A DNA stretch of 60,000 nucleotides from Membranipora membranacea (lineage: Eukaryota > Bryozoa > Gymnolaemata > Cheilostomatida > Membraniporidae), in assembly GCA_914767715.1 (NCBI GenBank), contig OU612074.1, positions 10,328,062 through 10,388,061 of the forward strand, read 5' to 3'. The position numbers and the translations under genes were made by a program. Each line of letters begins with the position of its first letter. The stretch's first letter is position 1. Below the pieces are notes generated by a model. That model was not told the origin of the DNA, ran no database searches, and saw only the letters and a program-made list of their open reading frames with translations. Positions 25,601-37,053 of the stretch are shown in pieces.

Positions 25601-28600
25601 TGTGGATTGATACGGTATGCTGATGTACGCATCGTCTGCTCCCATGCTATTAAGCCAAATCGATTACAATCATCCACGGCACTCAAAACAACTCATCCAC
25701 CAAAGTGCAAATATGTCGTCGTAGCCTGAAAGGATTTCAGCGAGTACTCAAACTTTCCTTCAAGACATAAGCAACTATAGGCTTAAGCCAGATAGACATA
25801 TGCTTGATGAGTGTTCAAGGATGTCGTGGAATGCTATGGGAACAAAATTTGAACAACTCAAAACATTTTGCCCTATAGTTATTATAATGCCAATACAAGT
25901 GGTTAAATTGATCGTGTCCAAGATTTAGCCTTCATCATCAAACTATGCGCCAGGTACTAAATTGTCACCTCCGAGTTACATTTCATCACTTTGCACAGCT
26001 CACTGATGTGAATTACAGGGTTCTTTTTTTACAGAAACCTAGTTATTTTTTATTCTATCATTCCAAACTCCTTCCAAAAAGTCAACCAACTCAATGCACT
26101 TTGAAATTTCAGTGATTAGATGACATAAATGCTCTCAGTGACTTTTAATTTATGAGTAAAATCTTAGTTTTAGTGACACATTTTTTTCGTGGGAAACCTC
26201 AGTAGCTTGGATGTTCTCCTGAACAGTAACCATAATCTCAAAATATCATGTATGAAATCAAATTTAGAGGTTGTTTTTTAGAATTTTAAAGAGGCTTATG
26301 GTTCTGAAATCATACACTTTCAGTGATTAACAACCACCAATATTTTTCCGTAAACAATTCCTGGTAGCTTAGAAGATTTACAGGCCCTTTCATCAACAGT
26401 AAACTGTATATCTCTGAAAGTTACCCAACAGTTACAACGTACAAGAATTTAATCTCTCTTATGTCATCCAATTTATCAATTATCACTTAGTTATCCCGTC
26501 GTTACGTTTTATTACATGTTTACAGTGTTCTATTATGTGTGCTTTTAATGTAAAGATAGGCTCTAGAGGCTTTGCTTTATTGAAATTCTAGCATGACATG
26601 TTGATTGTCTATGCTTGAAGGCAAAGCTATGAAATGACTTTTACACAACAAGTATGTTTGCTAGTAGAAAGCCATTCTGATATTTTTGCTGTATATACGT
26701 CACTCAAATCAAATGCAGAGACATAATAGAAATCCCATCACAAGTCTTTCATTTTGCTAACATCCCATTTTTCACTGTGCATATTCAAAGGCAATTTTTT
26801 ATCTTGATGTCGCGTTGTGGGAAAATAACCCACCGCAGACCAACAAGATAAAGCATAATGAAATAAAACAATGCTAATAACAGCATTTGATTACACGGAA
26901 ACCTGACTACAATGTGTCTAAGGCTCCCCAAGTATGGATCTTAACCCTGAATGTCAGTCAGATTTGGGATCGATCAGCATTTCTGTGAAATGATAGCCTT
27001 GTGCGAGGTGGTATTATCTAACTATAGAGAGGCATTGCACCGCTCAGCCTAACTAAGTTATGTAAATCACATGTTGAGCCTTAATCAGCGCCAGCAAAAC
27101 CACCATAAAATCCATAACAATATCATCGGCAGAGGCACAAAGTACCTAGACCCATTCATCAATTTATCCAAGTCTTTGTGTTCTGTTTTATTTCTCTTAT
27201 GGGTACGTTGTGTGAGCAGAGGGCGCACCACGAAAACAAGTTTCAACCTTCAGCGGGGTTGTGGCTATTGATGGATTGGTTGGTGGTAGTCAGGATCCAC
27301 AAAACCAACCACTAAACTTCTCATTAATACTCTAAACCTCGATCTATTTATTACTCAATGACTGAGGATAAATCAACCAGCCAATCTGAACCTATAAATT
27401 TACATTTATGCACCCATTTCAGTAGACTTATTATAAAACTTCGCATTTCAGCTTAATCCCTCAAAATATGCATAACGTTCCAATGACTGTGGTGTAATGA
27501 ATTTTAAATGTTATTTTTCCAACGGTTATCAGCAACCAAACCCTAGCCGTTGCTGAAGGAATTCAAACGCAATCCTTTAATACCTGCTATCTGCCTCAAA
27601 TTTTGAACTTTTTGCTCATCCCTGGCGTAAATACACGCCAACCAACCACTTGAGAAAATATACATGGATATTTACCAGCAATTGCTGCAGAGCGATGCTA
27701 TTGTCTGTGTATATGACTAGGGTTTCAGCGGTGAGCGATGTGGTCTCTTTGAGTTTGGAGGCTAGAAACATGCATACTGTCGCTAGTAGTTGTAACCGGT
27801 TTCGTTTAAGTTCACTGTATGTTGATAAAAATCTGTCTAGAAAATTGACGGCGAGTGGAAAAACTTCTTCCTCACATCTCTGTTCTTCACAAACCTGAAA
27901 AATGGAAACAGAAAAAATAAACATGAGCTTATACTTAGAAAAAAATTCAATAGTCTAGACTGGAAAAATGCTAGTTGGTTTGAATTGAAACACAACTAAA
28001 ACCAGGAACGCTACGCTATGTCTTGTGTCTGCGTGTTTCTCATAACGTCATCGGCTAGTTCTATGAGTCAGTAGGCAAAATTCAGTGAGTGCAGCTGCAC
28101 CAATGGATGGAGGTTTTTCCCCCAGTTCACTTTTTAGCGCATATTCACACCCCCATAAACTAAAGGCAGTGTTCTTAAAAACATAACAAGAGTAAGCCAC
28201 AATTACAGACTTCCAGGAAATCCTTAGAATTTTACCCCTTGGTATGTGAAGTAGAGGAATACCACATCCTTTCTCTTTGTTTTAACTAATATTGGTGAGA
28301 TGAGCTTCATGTCTTTGAATCAAGTCCTAGGCAACCCCATTTAGAAAGCGATATTTTTTAAATATGTCCACCCATAAAGAATATTTTAAAGCCACAAAAC
28401 TGCAGCATCCAGGGTTTTCGGTCAGAGTCTAGACTCTAGAACCTAAAGAAGCCATCCCTATTCAAACACCAGCTTTAGATTTTCCCACCGAAGTAGACTT
28501 TGAAGCTTTGAAACGCAGCATTTACAACAGCAGATCTTTTAAAAGTTAAAACGTAGCATGTTGTAGCAATGCATTTTTTTCAGGATTCTGAATGAGGCTT

Positions 28601-28889
28601 CTGATATTGGCTACTTATCATTATAAAAGTCACCCAGCAAATAACACGTAAATAACACAAAATATACCGACTAGAAAAGTTATAATTAGAAATTTACCTC
28701 AAGCATCCATTTGGTGACAACTTTTCTCATGTATGGTTTGATGTCGGATTGAAAGTCCATGTATTTAGATGAGACGGCATAATGTTCTTCAATTTTGAGT
28801 AGATTTTTTAGCACGCGATTGTCATTTATAAACACTGGGTCGAGGAATGCACGTTTGAGCTGTTCGCCTTCGGTACAGAGTAATTCCAT
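16522..28889 (-). CDS. CCND: cyclin D (G1/S-specific), complete five-exon gene
   Basis: Joining 28889-28698, 27894-27676, 24509-24347, 18624-18479 and 16668-16522 gives 867 nt, or 288 aa plus stop, with all junctions in phase (0, 0, 1, 0). D-type cyclins bind and activate CDK4/6 to phosphorylate RB in the nucleus. Residues 3-7 form LxCxE (LLCTE), the RB-pocket motif. The N-terminal cyclin box begins at [12 protein letters not shown] and includes [17 protein letters not shown] and ASKLKET, whose Lys111 corresponds to the CDK-contact Lys112 of vertebrate D1. The C-terminal box includes [10 protein letters not shown]. Thr278 in GTPTD matches the Thr286 phosphodegron of cyclin D1. Length is close to the roughly 290-295 aa of vertebrate D cyclins. 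The ATG at 28889 is chosen because it places LxCxE at the N-terminus as in D cyclins; the frame upstream shows only a TTG. The acidic run that precedes the degron in D1 is absent. It appears to be single and intact. Confidence 0.95.
18479..18624 (-). CDS. CCND: cyclin D exon 4
   Basis: Acceptor CTTTTACAG, phase 1 in and phase 0 out, 49 residues counting the split Asp. [20 protein letters not shown] matches the second cyclin fold. The intron right after its donor is unusually pyrimidine-rich for about 80 bases, with repeated CTTAC/CTACC units. Confidence 0.92.
20873..21546. repeat. recent tandem duplication, unit 337 bp
   Basis: The segment from GTAGATGCTTGTCTTGTCA at 20873 recurs from 21210 with a period of 337 bp and only a handful of substitutions (for example TATACGG versus TATATGG). 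It lies within cyclin D intron 3. Near-identity implies a recent event or an assembly artefact. Confidence 0.9.
23750..23797. repeat. two-copy 24-bp tandem repeat
   Basis: The unit CACCAGGACACTGTAATATA plus TGTT at 23750-23773 is repeated at 23774-23797 with two substitutions. It is intronic and has no visible function. Confidence 0.8.
24347..24509 (-). CDS. CCND: cyclin D exon 3
   Basis: Acceptor TTTGCAG, then 54 codons plus one base ([18 protein letters not shown]...), donor G|GTAAGT in phase 1. [16 protein letters not shown] matches the KLKWNLAAMTPHDFIE region at the junction of the two cyclin folds. Confidence 0.94.
24510..27675 (-). other. cyclin D intron 2
   Basis: A 3.2-kb intron. 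It holds one exact CATTCATAAA at 24938. No other gene or repeat is supported. Confidence 0.7.
27676..27894 (-). CDS. CCND: cyclin D exon 2 (core of the cyclin box)
   Basis: Seventy-three residues, phase 0 at both ends, acceptor TTTTTCAG and donor CTG|GTAAAT. It starts [18 protein letters not shown] and ends [12 protein letters not shown], which aligns without gaps to most of vertebrate cyclin D. Confidence 0.95.
28698..28889 (-). CDS. CCND: cyclin D exon 1
   Basis: Sixty-four residues from the initiator Met through KWMLE, with donor GAG|GTAAAT in phase 0. It carries LxCxE at residues 3-7 and the conserved block [12 protein letters not shown]. The splice lies inside the conserved WMLEVCEEQ motif, between E and V. 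Confidence 0.93.
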
Positions 28890-31660
28890 ATCTGGCGTTG
28901 ACTTTGTTACGTTGAGCTGAGGGTCTACCAATGACCTGATAGATTCTGAGTTGTTTAGTGGTGATGTGTGTCTAAGTTTCAACACAATAATGCCATTCAA
29001 GAAAAGAGAAGCGTTGTTTGAGTAGTTTCAGTTGGTAGAGAGTTGAGTGTTTTCTGCAAGTGTCTTAGTTTTTGTTACTTCTTTCAGTTTTTAAAGTTTC
29101 TTGATCAAAGTCTTTTTTTGAATTCACTAGGCTAGAATGCAGTATCTATGTATGTGGGTTTAAAGCAGCAATGGAATTTACAGAGTCTTTGGTGTTGGTT
29201 TGGCTCTTCTTCTTTTTTACAATGTCTTTCTTTCTTTCTTCTGATTGATTGGGAGGGCTCTTCAGTTGCTGAAGGTTGTCTTCTATTTCTTATCTCAGAG
29301 TTATGACTTGAGTGACTAGAATTGAACCTTGGTGGTTAGTTCCTTGGAGTTGATTAAGCAGAAGTAAATAGTGTGAAAAGCAAAGCAGGAGTGAGCAGAA
29401 ATGGTTCTTGTCTTGGTTTGCTAGCTTCACAGCCCAACACTCAATGATTCACCACGGCAGTGTGTATTATAATTCTCATCCCTTTTTGTTGTATCATCTA
29501 AAAGGAGACCGGCTTTTGTGTTAACTTCTAGGCTCCGCCCATAAAATTGTTCATTCATAAAATTGATGAGCTTGTGCAGGGTACACATTGCCCTGGTCAT
29601 TATCCGGGTTGTGCACAAAGCACAAAGTCACCTGCAACCACCTGTTGCTCAAGTTGTCCTCTCTCACTCTCTACTTGAATTTGAATGTCATGGAGTGTGA
29701 AAATTGTCAATTGTACATGGGGCAGGGCAGGTAGTATGTTCCTGTGTTGGCCATGAGCGCAAGATCGCCGTTGTATTACATTGTAGTCCTCTACAAGGGC
29801 AACTACTAGAGACGAAAAAACCATCTAGAATTTGATACTGTAGCAGAAAAAAAGAATTGAGGGCCTAAAATCAATTAAAGGGCGACAAGCAACTACTACG
29901 ATTATGCATTCACTAGTCTAAACATGTCAACATGAATTGGTTAAACCTACATGTTCATTCAGTATTATAAAAAATGACTTTCATATACATTTAAGCTTGT
30001 TAAACGACGTATAGTAGTATAGTATACAAAATTTGTTGAATATGCGGAAACTTAGGAAGAAAAGATTACTCAGGTGAGGTGCATAAAAGTAGTTGTCTTC
30101 GCTTTTCGGGTTTCATTGTTAATCTCACAAGAATGCTCTGGCGCAAACGTAAAAAGACATCTCAACTTTCATCATCATGTTAGGGTTATCTAATTTAATG
30201 TATATATTACCGGTTTTGATATTCTCATTTTGCTGAACCAGCAGAGGGTCTTTCCATTAGAATCTGCCACAATTACTAGACCTAATGGGGGATTCTTTGC
30301 CGAGTCGCTCGCTGCTGCTGAACTCTATATATTCTGAGTGAAGGATAAGGTAACAAAATACCAAAAAAAGAGAAAGGATTTTTAGCACAATGATAACAAT
30401 AATTTGACCAAAAAAGCCTTGCTCATTCTTTGATTATTTAGATCTTCATAAATTTTCCCCTAATTAACAAGAATTCTAAAACATAGTCCAAAACTTAGTT
30501 CTATGATAACTTTTAGATAAATATCAGTCTTATAGTCAATATTATGATCAGCATTATAACTACTTGTGGGGTTCTTATTATAGGATATGAGGGGCCAACT
30601 CCAAAAAGTAAGTGCACTCTTCTCGTTACAAACAGAAGTTTTTCCAAATGGCATAGGCAGAGCAGATTTCAACTTTTGTGATTATTACTGACCTGCAAAT
30701 GAAAAAATGAGAACAGAGTTTCATAAGGTTTGGTCATAAACAACAGCAAAAAAATCTCTCACAGAAAAAGGAAGTCCAAGTCTTTGCTGCAGAATTTTCC
30801 TCTACTATCTACAATCTACGATTTAGTAATAATTCCGAGAATGTTATCAACTATATTTTAATTGATTATTTCACATGGTACCTCCTGGCTGCGCCGGCGA
30901 GTGAGTTCTATTTTGGGAAACACGAGCTATAAATACTACAAGCGCTTTACACATTGTTTGGCATTTGAACCGCGTTAAAGTGGATCAAAGCTTCAGCTGG
31001 TGAGTTAGCAGGAATGGCTTGGCTTCCGCCATGTATCAATTTTATATATGGTACTATGGAATACAAGTTTACATTCATAAAAAATGACACAAACTCAATC
31101 AATGGTGAATAAGCCTTGTAACGCGGCCACGGTTGTTGGTTTTTTTGGTGGCCGTGTGACAAGGCTAAAGGTGATTAATACTATGACTGCTCTTTAAGCT
31201 CTGAGTATGTCGATGGTACGTTGAAGCAATGTTTGGCTGTCGTTTTCTTCTCAAAACAAAATCTACCATTCATGGTTTCATATATTTTGGTGCTGTATTG
31301 ACTTGTTTAGGCAGTATACTGGAATGCATTCTTTTTTTATGGTGGATGATTAGCTGCATGCAAGTTCTCAAAGTTTCTACTACAGCAACATCAACACCTA
31401 TAAAGACTCTTTTGGAAACCAAACTTCGCCGTTTTATTGTGATCATCATTTCTTGCCAGGTTTATTTATTTTATATCCTGTAGAGTTCATTGAATATAAA
31501 TAAAAAATCACAGTCTACTGATAAAATTCCATGAAATTGAGATAAGATGAGATGAAATAACCTAGAGGAGTACATATGACCAAGAGTTTAGCGAGGTAGT
31601 GGTGTCAAAACTCCAAGATTGCTGCAGATTCTACTTCAGTTACTTCAATGCTAATGCCTT
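28890..31660. other. cyclin D 5' flank and probable promoter region
   Basis: Upstream of the cyclin D ATG on its own strand. No TATA box or other core element can be assigned with confidence. Two exact CATTCATAAA motifs lie at 29552 (about 660 bp upstream of the ATG) and 31072. No exon is supported. Confidence 0.4.
29552..29561 (+). promoter_or_regulatory. CATTCATAAA motif in the cyclin D 5' flank
   Basis: This is the member of the recurrent 10-mer set that lies closest upstream of the cyclin D start codon. The function is inferred only from over-representation around the gene. Confidence 0.3.
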
Positions 31661-31682
31661 CCGTCAGAGGAGCCATGGGTCC

Positions 31683-32900
31683 GGGTCCCGGGTTCTGGAA
31701 AACGCGGAAAATCAGTTTCATCGCGGAAAATCGTTTTTCACCTTGAATTTCATGATCATGCTAAAAAAACTCCTGGAAAGACATTGAGACATCACCACTG
31801 TATCATATGAGTGTTTTTGGTAGAAATCAATTGAAAAAAATTAATTTTTTGGGAAATGCGGAAAAATATTTTTTTCCTCAAAAATTGATCTCAACGCATA
31901 GACAATGTATTACAACCCCATCCCCAGCTTTTAACAGCCTGTTGTTTGTAAAATCAATCTGCAGATATTATCTTTTGTGGACACTGGATCATAAAGTACA
32001 CAATTTGCCTTCCAATGGCACTACTGTATCATTTTTATTTTCTTGAAATGCTGGTAACTTTTAAAATGTTGAACTGAAGTTTTAAATAATACTTACTTAC
32101 AAAGGCAGAGACAGCATTCACCTCGCAATTGTGGTGGATCTGCTGGAGACTATTTTCTCTTGTTTACCCATCAATATAATCCAGTAGAGCCAGAATGATA
32201 ACCAATGCAAAGTGATCACTGATCCTGGCTGAATGTCAAGATCCTGTCATGTGTTTACTTATGCAATATCAAATTGATAGTGAAATGCTTCCAACAGTGA
32301 GCTTTACCAAGGTGCCCTCAACAAAATGTTTCATATAGACATCTTACGAAATTTCACATCAAAGCGGAAAAGATATAATGTCCCAAAACACTGATGTAGA
32401 AGCCAAGCGCAGTATATTGGGATCAAAGGAGTGAGGGCTCATGAAGGTGAAAGAAACAAATGTGAAGTATGAAACAACTGCGCAGTAGGAACTCCTGGAA
32501 ACAATAAAATAACTCAAATGCGAATCTCTAGTATTAGTATAGATAGTACAGGTATAATTTTTGAGAAATTTTGTCAGATGGCCACTTATTGTATGGTTGC
32601 TGCTTGCAGCTATAAATGGTAGCGCTCAATCCTTGAATAGCTATAGAAAAGTTCATTGAGATCAATCTTTGAGGAAAAAAATATTTTCCGCATTTTCCAA
32701 AAAAATTATTTTTATCACTTGATTTGTACCAAAAACACTCATATGATACAGTGGTGACGTCTCAATGTCTTTCCAGGAGTTTTTTTAGCATCATCATATA
32801 ATTCAGGGTGAAAAACGATTTTCCGCGTTTTCGAAAACACGGAAAACGCTATTCCGCGATGAAACTGATTTTCCGCCTTTCCGCGTTTTCCAGAACCCGC
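31683..32900. mobile_element. non-autonomous DNA transposon with about 220-bp terminal inverted repeats
   Basis: The left arm (31683-31901) and right arm (32654-32900) are inverted copies sharing, for example, GGTTCTGGAAAACGCGG and CTCCTGGAAAGACATTGAGA. The element is flanked by the 8-bp direct repeat ATGGGTCC (31675-31682 and 32901-32908), a duplication length typical of hAT-type transposition. The 750-bp centre has no transposase frame. The left tip carries a few extra bases (GGGTCC), and the right arm has an extra GAAAACACGGAAAACG stretch. Confidence 0.75.
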
Positions 32901-33356
32901 ATGGGTCCTGTGAGATTACAAATTTTTTCAACCAAATCACTTTTGTATAAAATACATGAATTGAAACATAATAGTATGATGCATGGACATCCAACTTAAC
33001 ACAACATGCACCTGTACAAAAGTATAGGGGTGCATTAAGTTGAATATCAATGCTGTATACATAGGATATATACATACCCAGGGGTCTAGAGGAATGAATA
33101 TTAACTAAGCTTTAGCCAGTTTTGGATTGACTTATGATAGCTAACACCAATTCTTGGCTGACTGAGGTGGTAGTCTATATATAGTCAAGACTCGAGAGAG
33201 GTGCGAGTAAATTTTTTATAGCTCTTAGTCAGGACCTTGTTGTGTGAGGCATATTGGGGTCTTCTGTATGTACAGCAACATCGTGCATGCAGGTAAAAAA
33301 ACCATCCTGTATGGTATAGCTCTATACAGGAGGACGCTGTCACCAACCACTGCAGC

Positions 33357-33443
33357 TCCGGCCCTGTAGCTCAATGGTTCACACTAGGTTAAGGCTGTCG
33401 GTGGTTGAAGAGTGGTACTAATGACTAGGAAACCTAGTCATTA
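33357..33443 (+). repeat. SINE-like head followed by a perfect 11-bp hairpin
   Basis: TAGCTCAATGGTT resembles a polymerase III A box. It is followed at 33419-33443 by TAATGACTAGG-AAA-CCTAGTCATTA, a perfect palindrome with a 3-base loop. No convincing B box is seen, so the SINE reading is tentative. Confidence 0.3.
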
Positions 33444-33711
33444 ATAGTCAACTTCTTCCTAGAGCGCACCTCAGTGCGGTCATCGTCTATATGGACAGAC
33501 AGCCATTATTATTATGGGGATAGCCAGGTGGAAAGGCTACAAAATGTGTGTGGGGCTAATCAGCACCCACGTTCAAAGATTTGTGGCGGTACCAGCACCT
33601 TGTTTGAGAGTTCCAAGCAGGGTTGAGTGGGACAATGTGGCGTTTCGTTATCAAAAACTGTGTTTGATAATCCCACTCGAAAGTGGTTGGACCTCAAAAT
33701 TTGGTGGTGCC

Positions 33712-33767
33712 CGTTTTTGAGACGCAAAAGTTTGTCTGGCGTTTTTGAGACGCAAAAGTTTGTCTGG
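33712..33767. repeat. 28-bp exact tandem pair
   Basis: A 28-bp unit (CGTTTTTGAGACGCAAAAGT followed by TTGTCTGG) is present twice in a row without a mismatch. Confidence 0.85.
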
Positions 33768-34512
33768 CGGTTTATTCTTCTTTGCACACTGCTCGTTGTC
33801 CAAATCGGCTGATAGCAATGTCATTACTACTGTAAAGTTTAGGAAAGGTTTTACAGTGCAGATTTACAGGAAATCAATTGAATTTGACTCACTAGAGAAC
33901 AGTAGGGTATGAATACACAGAATGCAACAAACATTTTTACCAATGAATTGTCATGAATTTGTAATATGGCAAAAAGAGGGCTAGCTTTCTTATAAGGTAA
34001 AAAAGTTACTACACACTAAATATACACACTTTACGCATTGCAAGATGTTTGAAAAGATTTCTGACACCTGCTTGCAGTGTTATTTGAGTACTGGATGAAC
34101 AATTTTATATTAAATATCAAAATAGAATTTTTTTGCATTACAATTAGTTATTTTACAATAAAAATTACAGAAGTTAACCAAATGTTTTCCTTCTTTTGCC
34201 TGAGCTCCATCTTGAGTAAGCGATGCTTTCTTTTAATGATCAGATAATAATAAGCTCCCCAAGCTTCATCTCTATCTTACTGTATCCTATGGGGGAGCTG
34301 TATATTATATGTCGGCGTGTCAGAGCCTCAAGTGTATACCTCTCCTGTAGTTATCTCCCCTTTAAGAAAGAGAAGACAACTAACCACAGTAATTGATATT
34401 GATCAAGGAGTCTTCTCCCTGACTATGCGCATAAAAGATACAAAGCTTCTATTCTAATTTCAATAAAAATGGAAGGATCAAATCCATGGTTTTTGAAGTG
34501 GTAGGACCAGGC

Positions 34513-34530
34513 GGGTGGGTGCGGGAGGGG
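34513..34530 (+). other. potential G-quadruplex
   Basis: GGGTGGGTGCGGGAGGGG has four G-runs with loops of 1 to 3 bases, followed by two further G7-type runs by 34560. The surrounding G-rich text ending GGGGAGCTCCC looks like the subterminal part of a DNA transposon. Confidence 0.5.
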
Positions 34531-34936
34531 TGCCTTCCCGCTAGGGGGGGGTATGGGGGGAGCTCCCAGAAAATATTCAAAAATCAGAGACAGTTTTAAG
34601 GCATTTCAGCACTTTTTGAGACAAAGAATTGACAAGAAATTGGCCCTAGGATTCAGAAAGGGACATCATCATATCCCTACTGTGATTGATATTTATAACT
34701 TCTCATCAAAATTCTGAGATATTTTTAATGTTTGAAGGTGCTCTAATAATTTAACGTCGGATTTTCAAGTCGCATCTATTATAATTTGAAAATACAGCTA
34801 CTAGGAACAGAACACCGTAATGATATCTTGATAATATTTTATGATGAAGAGCTTAATTTACTAGACTAAAAAGACTGTGGTTACTATCAAATCAATTCAT
34901 TAATAGTTTGTCACTTAGACAGGCCAAGGAGTTAAC

Positions 34937-35265
34937 TCCATGGCCAGGCAGATATTAGAATGGTGGATGGCGATACAGGGAATGAGACGGAGGCCAAGGA
35001 AGAGATGGTTTGATACAGTTAGGAAGATATGCAGATTTGGTGGATCTCAGGAGATGATGTTGAAGAAAGAATTACACAAAACTTGCTGATAGAGCTTGGT
35101 ACCTTGCAGGACGGCCGTCCGTCCCAGAACACAGCGGATAAGGTGAGAAAAGTGAGAATTAGTATGTCACACAGACAAGTTGATGCCTGTAACAAAGCTG
35201 AACTGGAGCACGTATTTTCCTTATCAAAGGCAAAATGTTGGGAACTTCGAGTACCAATGATCTAA
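34937..35265 (+). mobile_element. decayed LINE ORF2 C-terminal fragment
   Basis: Frames broken by stops and shifts encode RRRPRKRWFDTV and, in another frame, DVEERITQN, which resemble the end of many LINE polymerases (GRPRKRWxDxV). It is too degraded for clade assignment. Confidence 0.4.
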
Positions 35266-35710
35266 AAAAATAAGCCCTCTGAGTATCGAGTCATGGGTTG
35301 AAATTCCCCGCATTCATGATTTTGCAAATCTCATTAATTTCGCACTTTTTTTTATGATCGAATAAACAGCCTGCAAAAATGGCAAAACAAGTGTACTTTC
35401 AGTATGATGACTTGTTAATGACCTTGGCAAACTAGAAAGGCAACGAGGCAAAACCAAATCTCAGTTGTGTAATATTTTTGCTGCTTTCGATTTTTATCAT
35501 GTAGAATGTGTTAGCACTGAGCAGTCAAATCCAAACCACCACAGGATGACTTGAGAAGCACATAGCTATGTCAACAAGCATTGATACATGTAGGATGGGC
35601 TTGATGTGGCGGGGCAAGCATACTTTGTTCTATGTTGATGGTTAAGATACAGATGATCATTGTTGGGTGATATAACGCAAATAAATGGAATGATGATGCA
35701 AGTCAGACAC

Positions 35711-36307
35711 ATCCCGAAGATTATCTGCTGTTTGATAACAAATTACGTTTCGAAGATCATGTCAATAATGTTGTATCCAAAGCAAATCAGAGAATGTTTG
35801 TCATCAGAACCTTTAATTATCAGAGTACAAAGCCTTTAGCCTGCATGTTATTTAAAAGTTTTATTGTATCCATTCTAACCTACTACCTACCTATTTTGTT
35901 CACTAGTATTTATTCACGAGACAAGAAAGCTCTGAGAAAGTTTTTTAAGCAAGGCGACAGACTAGGTCTTAATATTGGGGACCTAGATTCAGTCATATCA
36001 AAACGTAAAAAGAACCTGGCCCTGCAGATAATACATGATGACGAACATTTTTTAAACAATTTTCTTGAGAAACTCCCCTCAGGCAGATATCGCAGCCTTA
36101 AATACAGAACTGCCTGGGGTAAAGACTCATTCCTCAGACACTTGATTTTGATATTGCAAGATATTTTTTAATCCACTAGAAGTCAGACTTTTCTTTACTC
36201 ATTTTGTTTATGTTTCTTTTTGGTATTCCCTACTCATGTAACAGTATAAACACTCAATCTCGCAGCATACCTAATGTTTGTGACAAAATAAACCAACCAA
36301 CCAACCG
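35711..36307 (+). mobile_element. LINE ORF2 C-terminal fragment with 3' tail
   Basis: A frame from about 35711 encodes LLFDNKLRFEDHVNNVVSKA, then a segment with SFIVSILTYYLPILF and LPSGRYRSLKYRTAWGK, ending at 36171. This is the C-terminal region of CR1/jockey-like polymerases. The fragment ends in a short (CCAA) microsatellite near 36290-36305, a typical 3' tail for such elements. The 5' part, including the RT core, is missing. Confidence 0.75.
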
Positions 36308-36790
36308 ATAATCCACTTACCTTGAATTAAAAACAACTATCTCTTCAACAAAGTCAGAAAATAAACTCATTAACACATCTATAGTCGTCTCTCACCTTAC
36401 TTGTGAGCATTAAAGTTTGCTCAATTTCAAATCCGTCTGGTTCATAAAAAGAGGCACCTTATCCTGATAGAATATAATTATATAGACACTAGACAGTGAC
36501 ATAGCCTTGGAAATTGTCAGGCAAAAAATATCAATCCAGGTGGTTCAATGACTGATTATCCTGTTTATAATTCAACTTAAAAAACTTTAATTAAACAGAT
36601 TAATTAAGAGAGCAAATCCTCAAGAAGGTATGACTTCATAACATGGATATAAACACAGACAAGCTGTTGGTCAATCACTCTGATAGAGGATTTACTCAGT
36701 GAACTTATAGCTACTTATCACAAGCCCAACAAGCTTGGCTGTTTTATTCCTTACAAACTTTCATAGATTTTTAGCTTATATACTGGAGAA

Positions 36791-36866
36791 GAGCACAATG
36801 TCAACCAAACAGAACCAGGTAGGTCTAGTTTCAATGTTCTGTTCTGTTTGACCTTGGCAGTGCTCG
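36791..36866. repeat. foldback of about 25-bp arms
   Basis: GAGCACAATGTCAACCAAAC at the left is matched in inverted orientation by the right arm ending TTGACCTTGGCAGTGCTC, with a few mismatches. Probably a small MITE. Confidence 0.5.
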
Positions 36867-36929
36867 CCGTTTCAAAAGTTAGCAGATTTGAAGTGTGTTG
36901 TTTTCATTCAAACGCCGGTTTAGACTTAT

Positions 36930-37053
36930 TCTAAGTGCGCAGACAGCTCCGATGCGAGTAAGTGGCATTACATTATCAACTACCCATTTCCACCACACAT
37001 AATAATGTAATGTAATGCCACTAACTCATATTTGAGCCGACTGAGCACTTAGA
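36930..37053. mobile_element. foldback MITE with about 45-bp arms
   Basis: CTAAGTGCGCAGACAGCTCC...AGTGGCATTACATTAT is mirrored by ATAATGTAATGTAATGCCACT...GAGCACTTAG around a 25-base loop, with mismatches. No coding capacity. Confidence 0.6.

Larger units (their letters stand above)
32901..34936. other. repeat-rich non-coding stretch
   Basis: No exon is supported. It contains a tRNA-like/hairpin segment (33357-33443), a foldback at 33621-33682, a 28-bp tandem pair and a G-rich block at 34500-34565. Confidence 0.5.

Noticed and set aside
29427-29824. Overlapping minus-strand frames upstream of cyclin D considered as 5' coding exons
   Set aside because: Cyclin D already starts with its own N-terminal motif at 28889; no junction links them.
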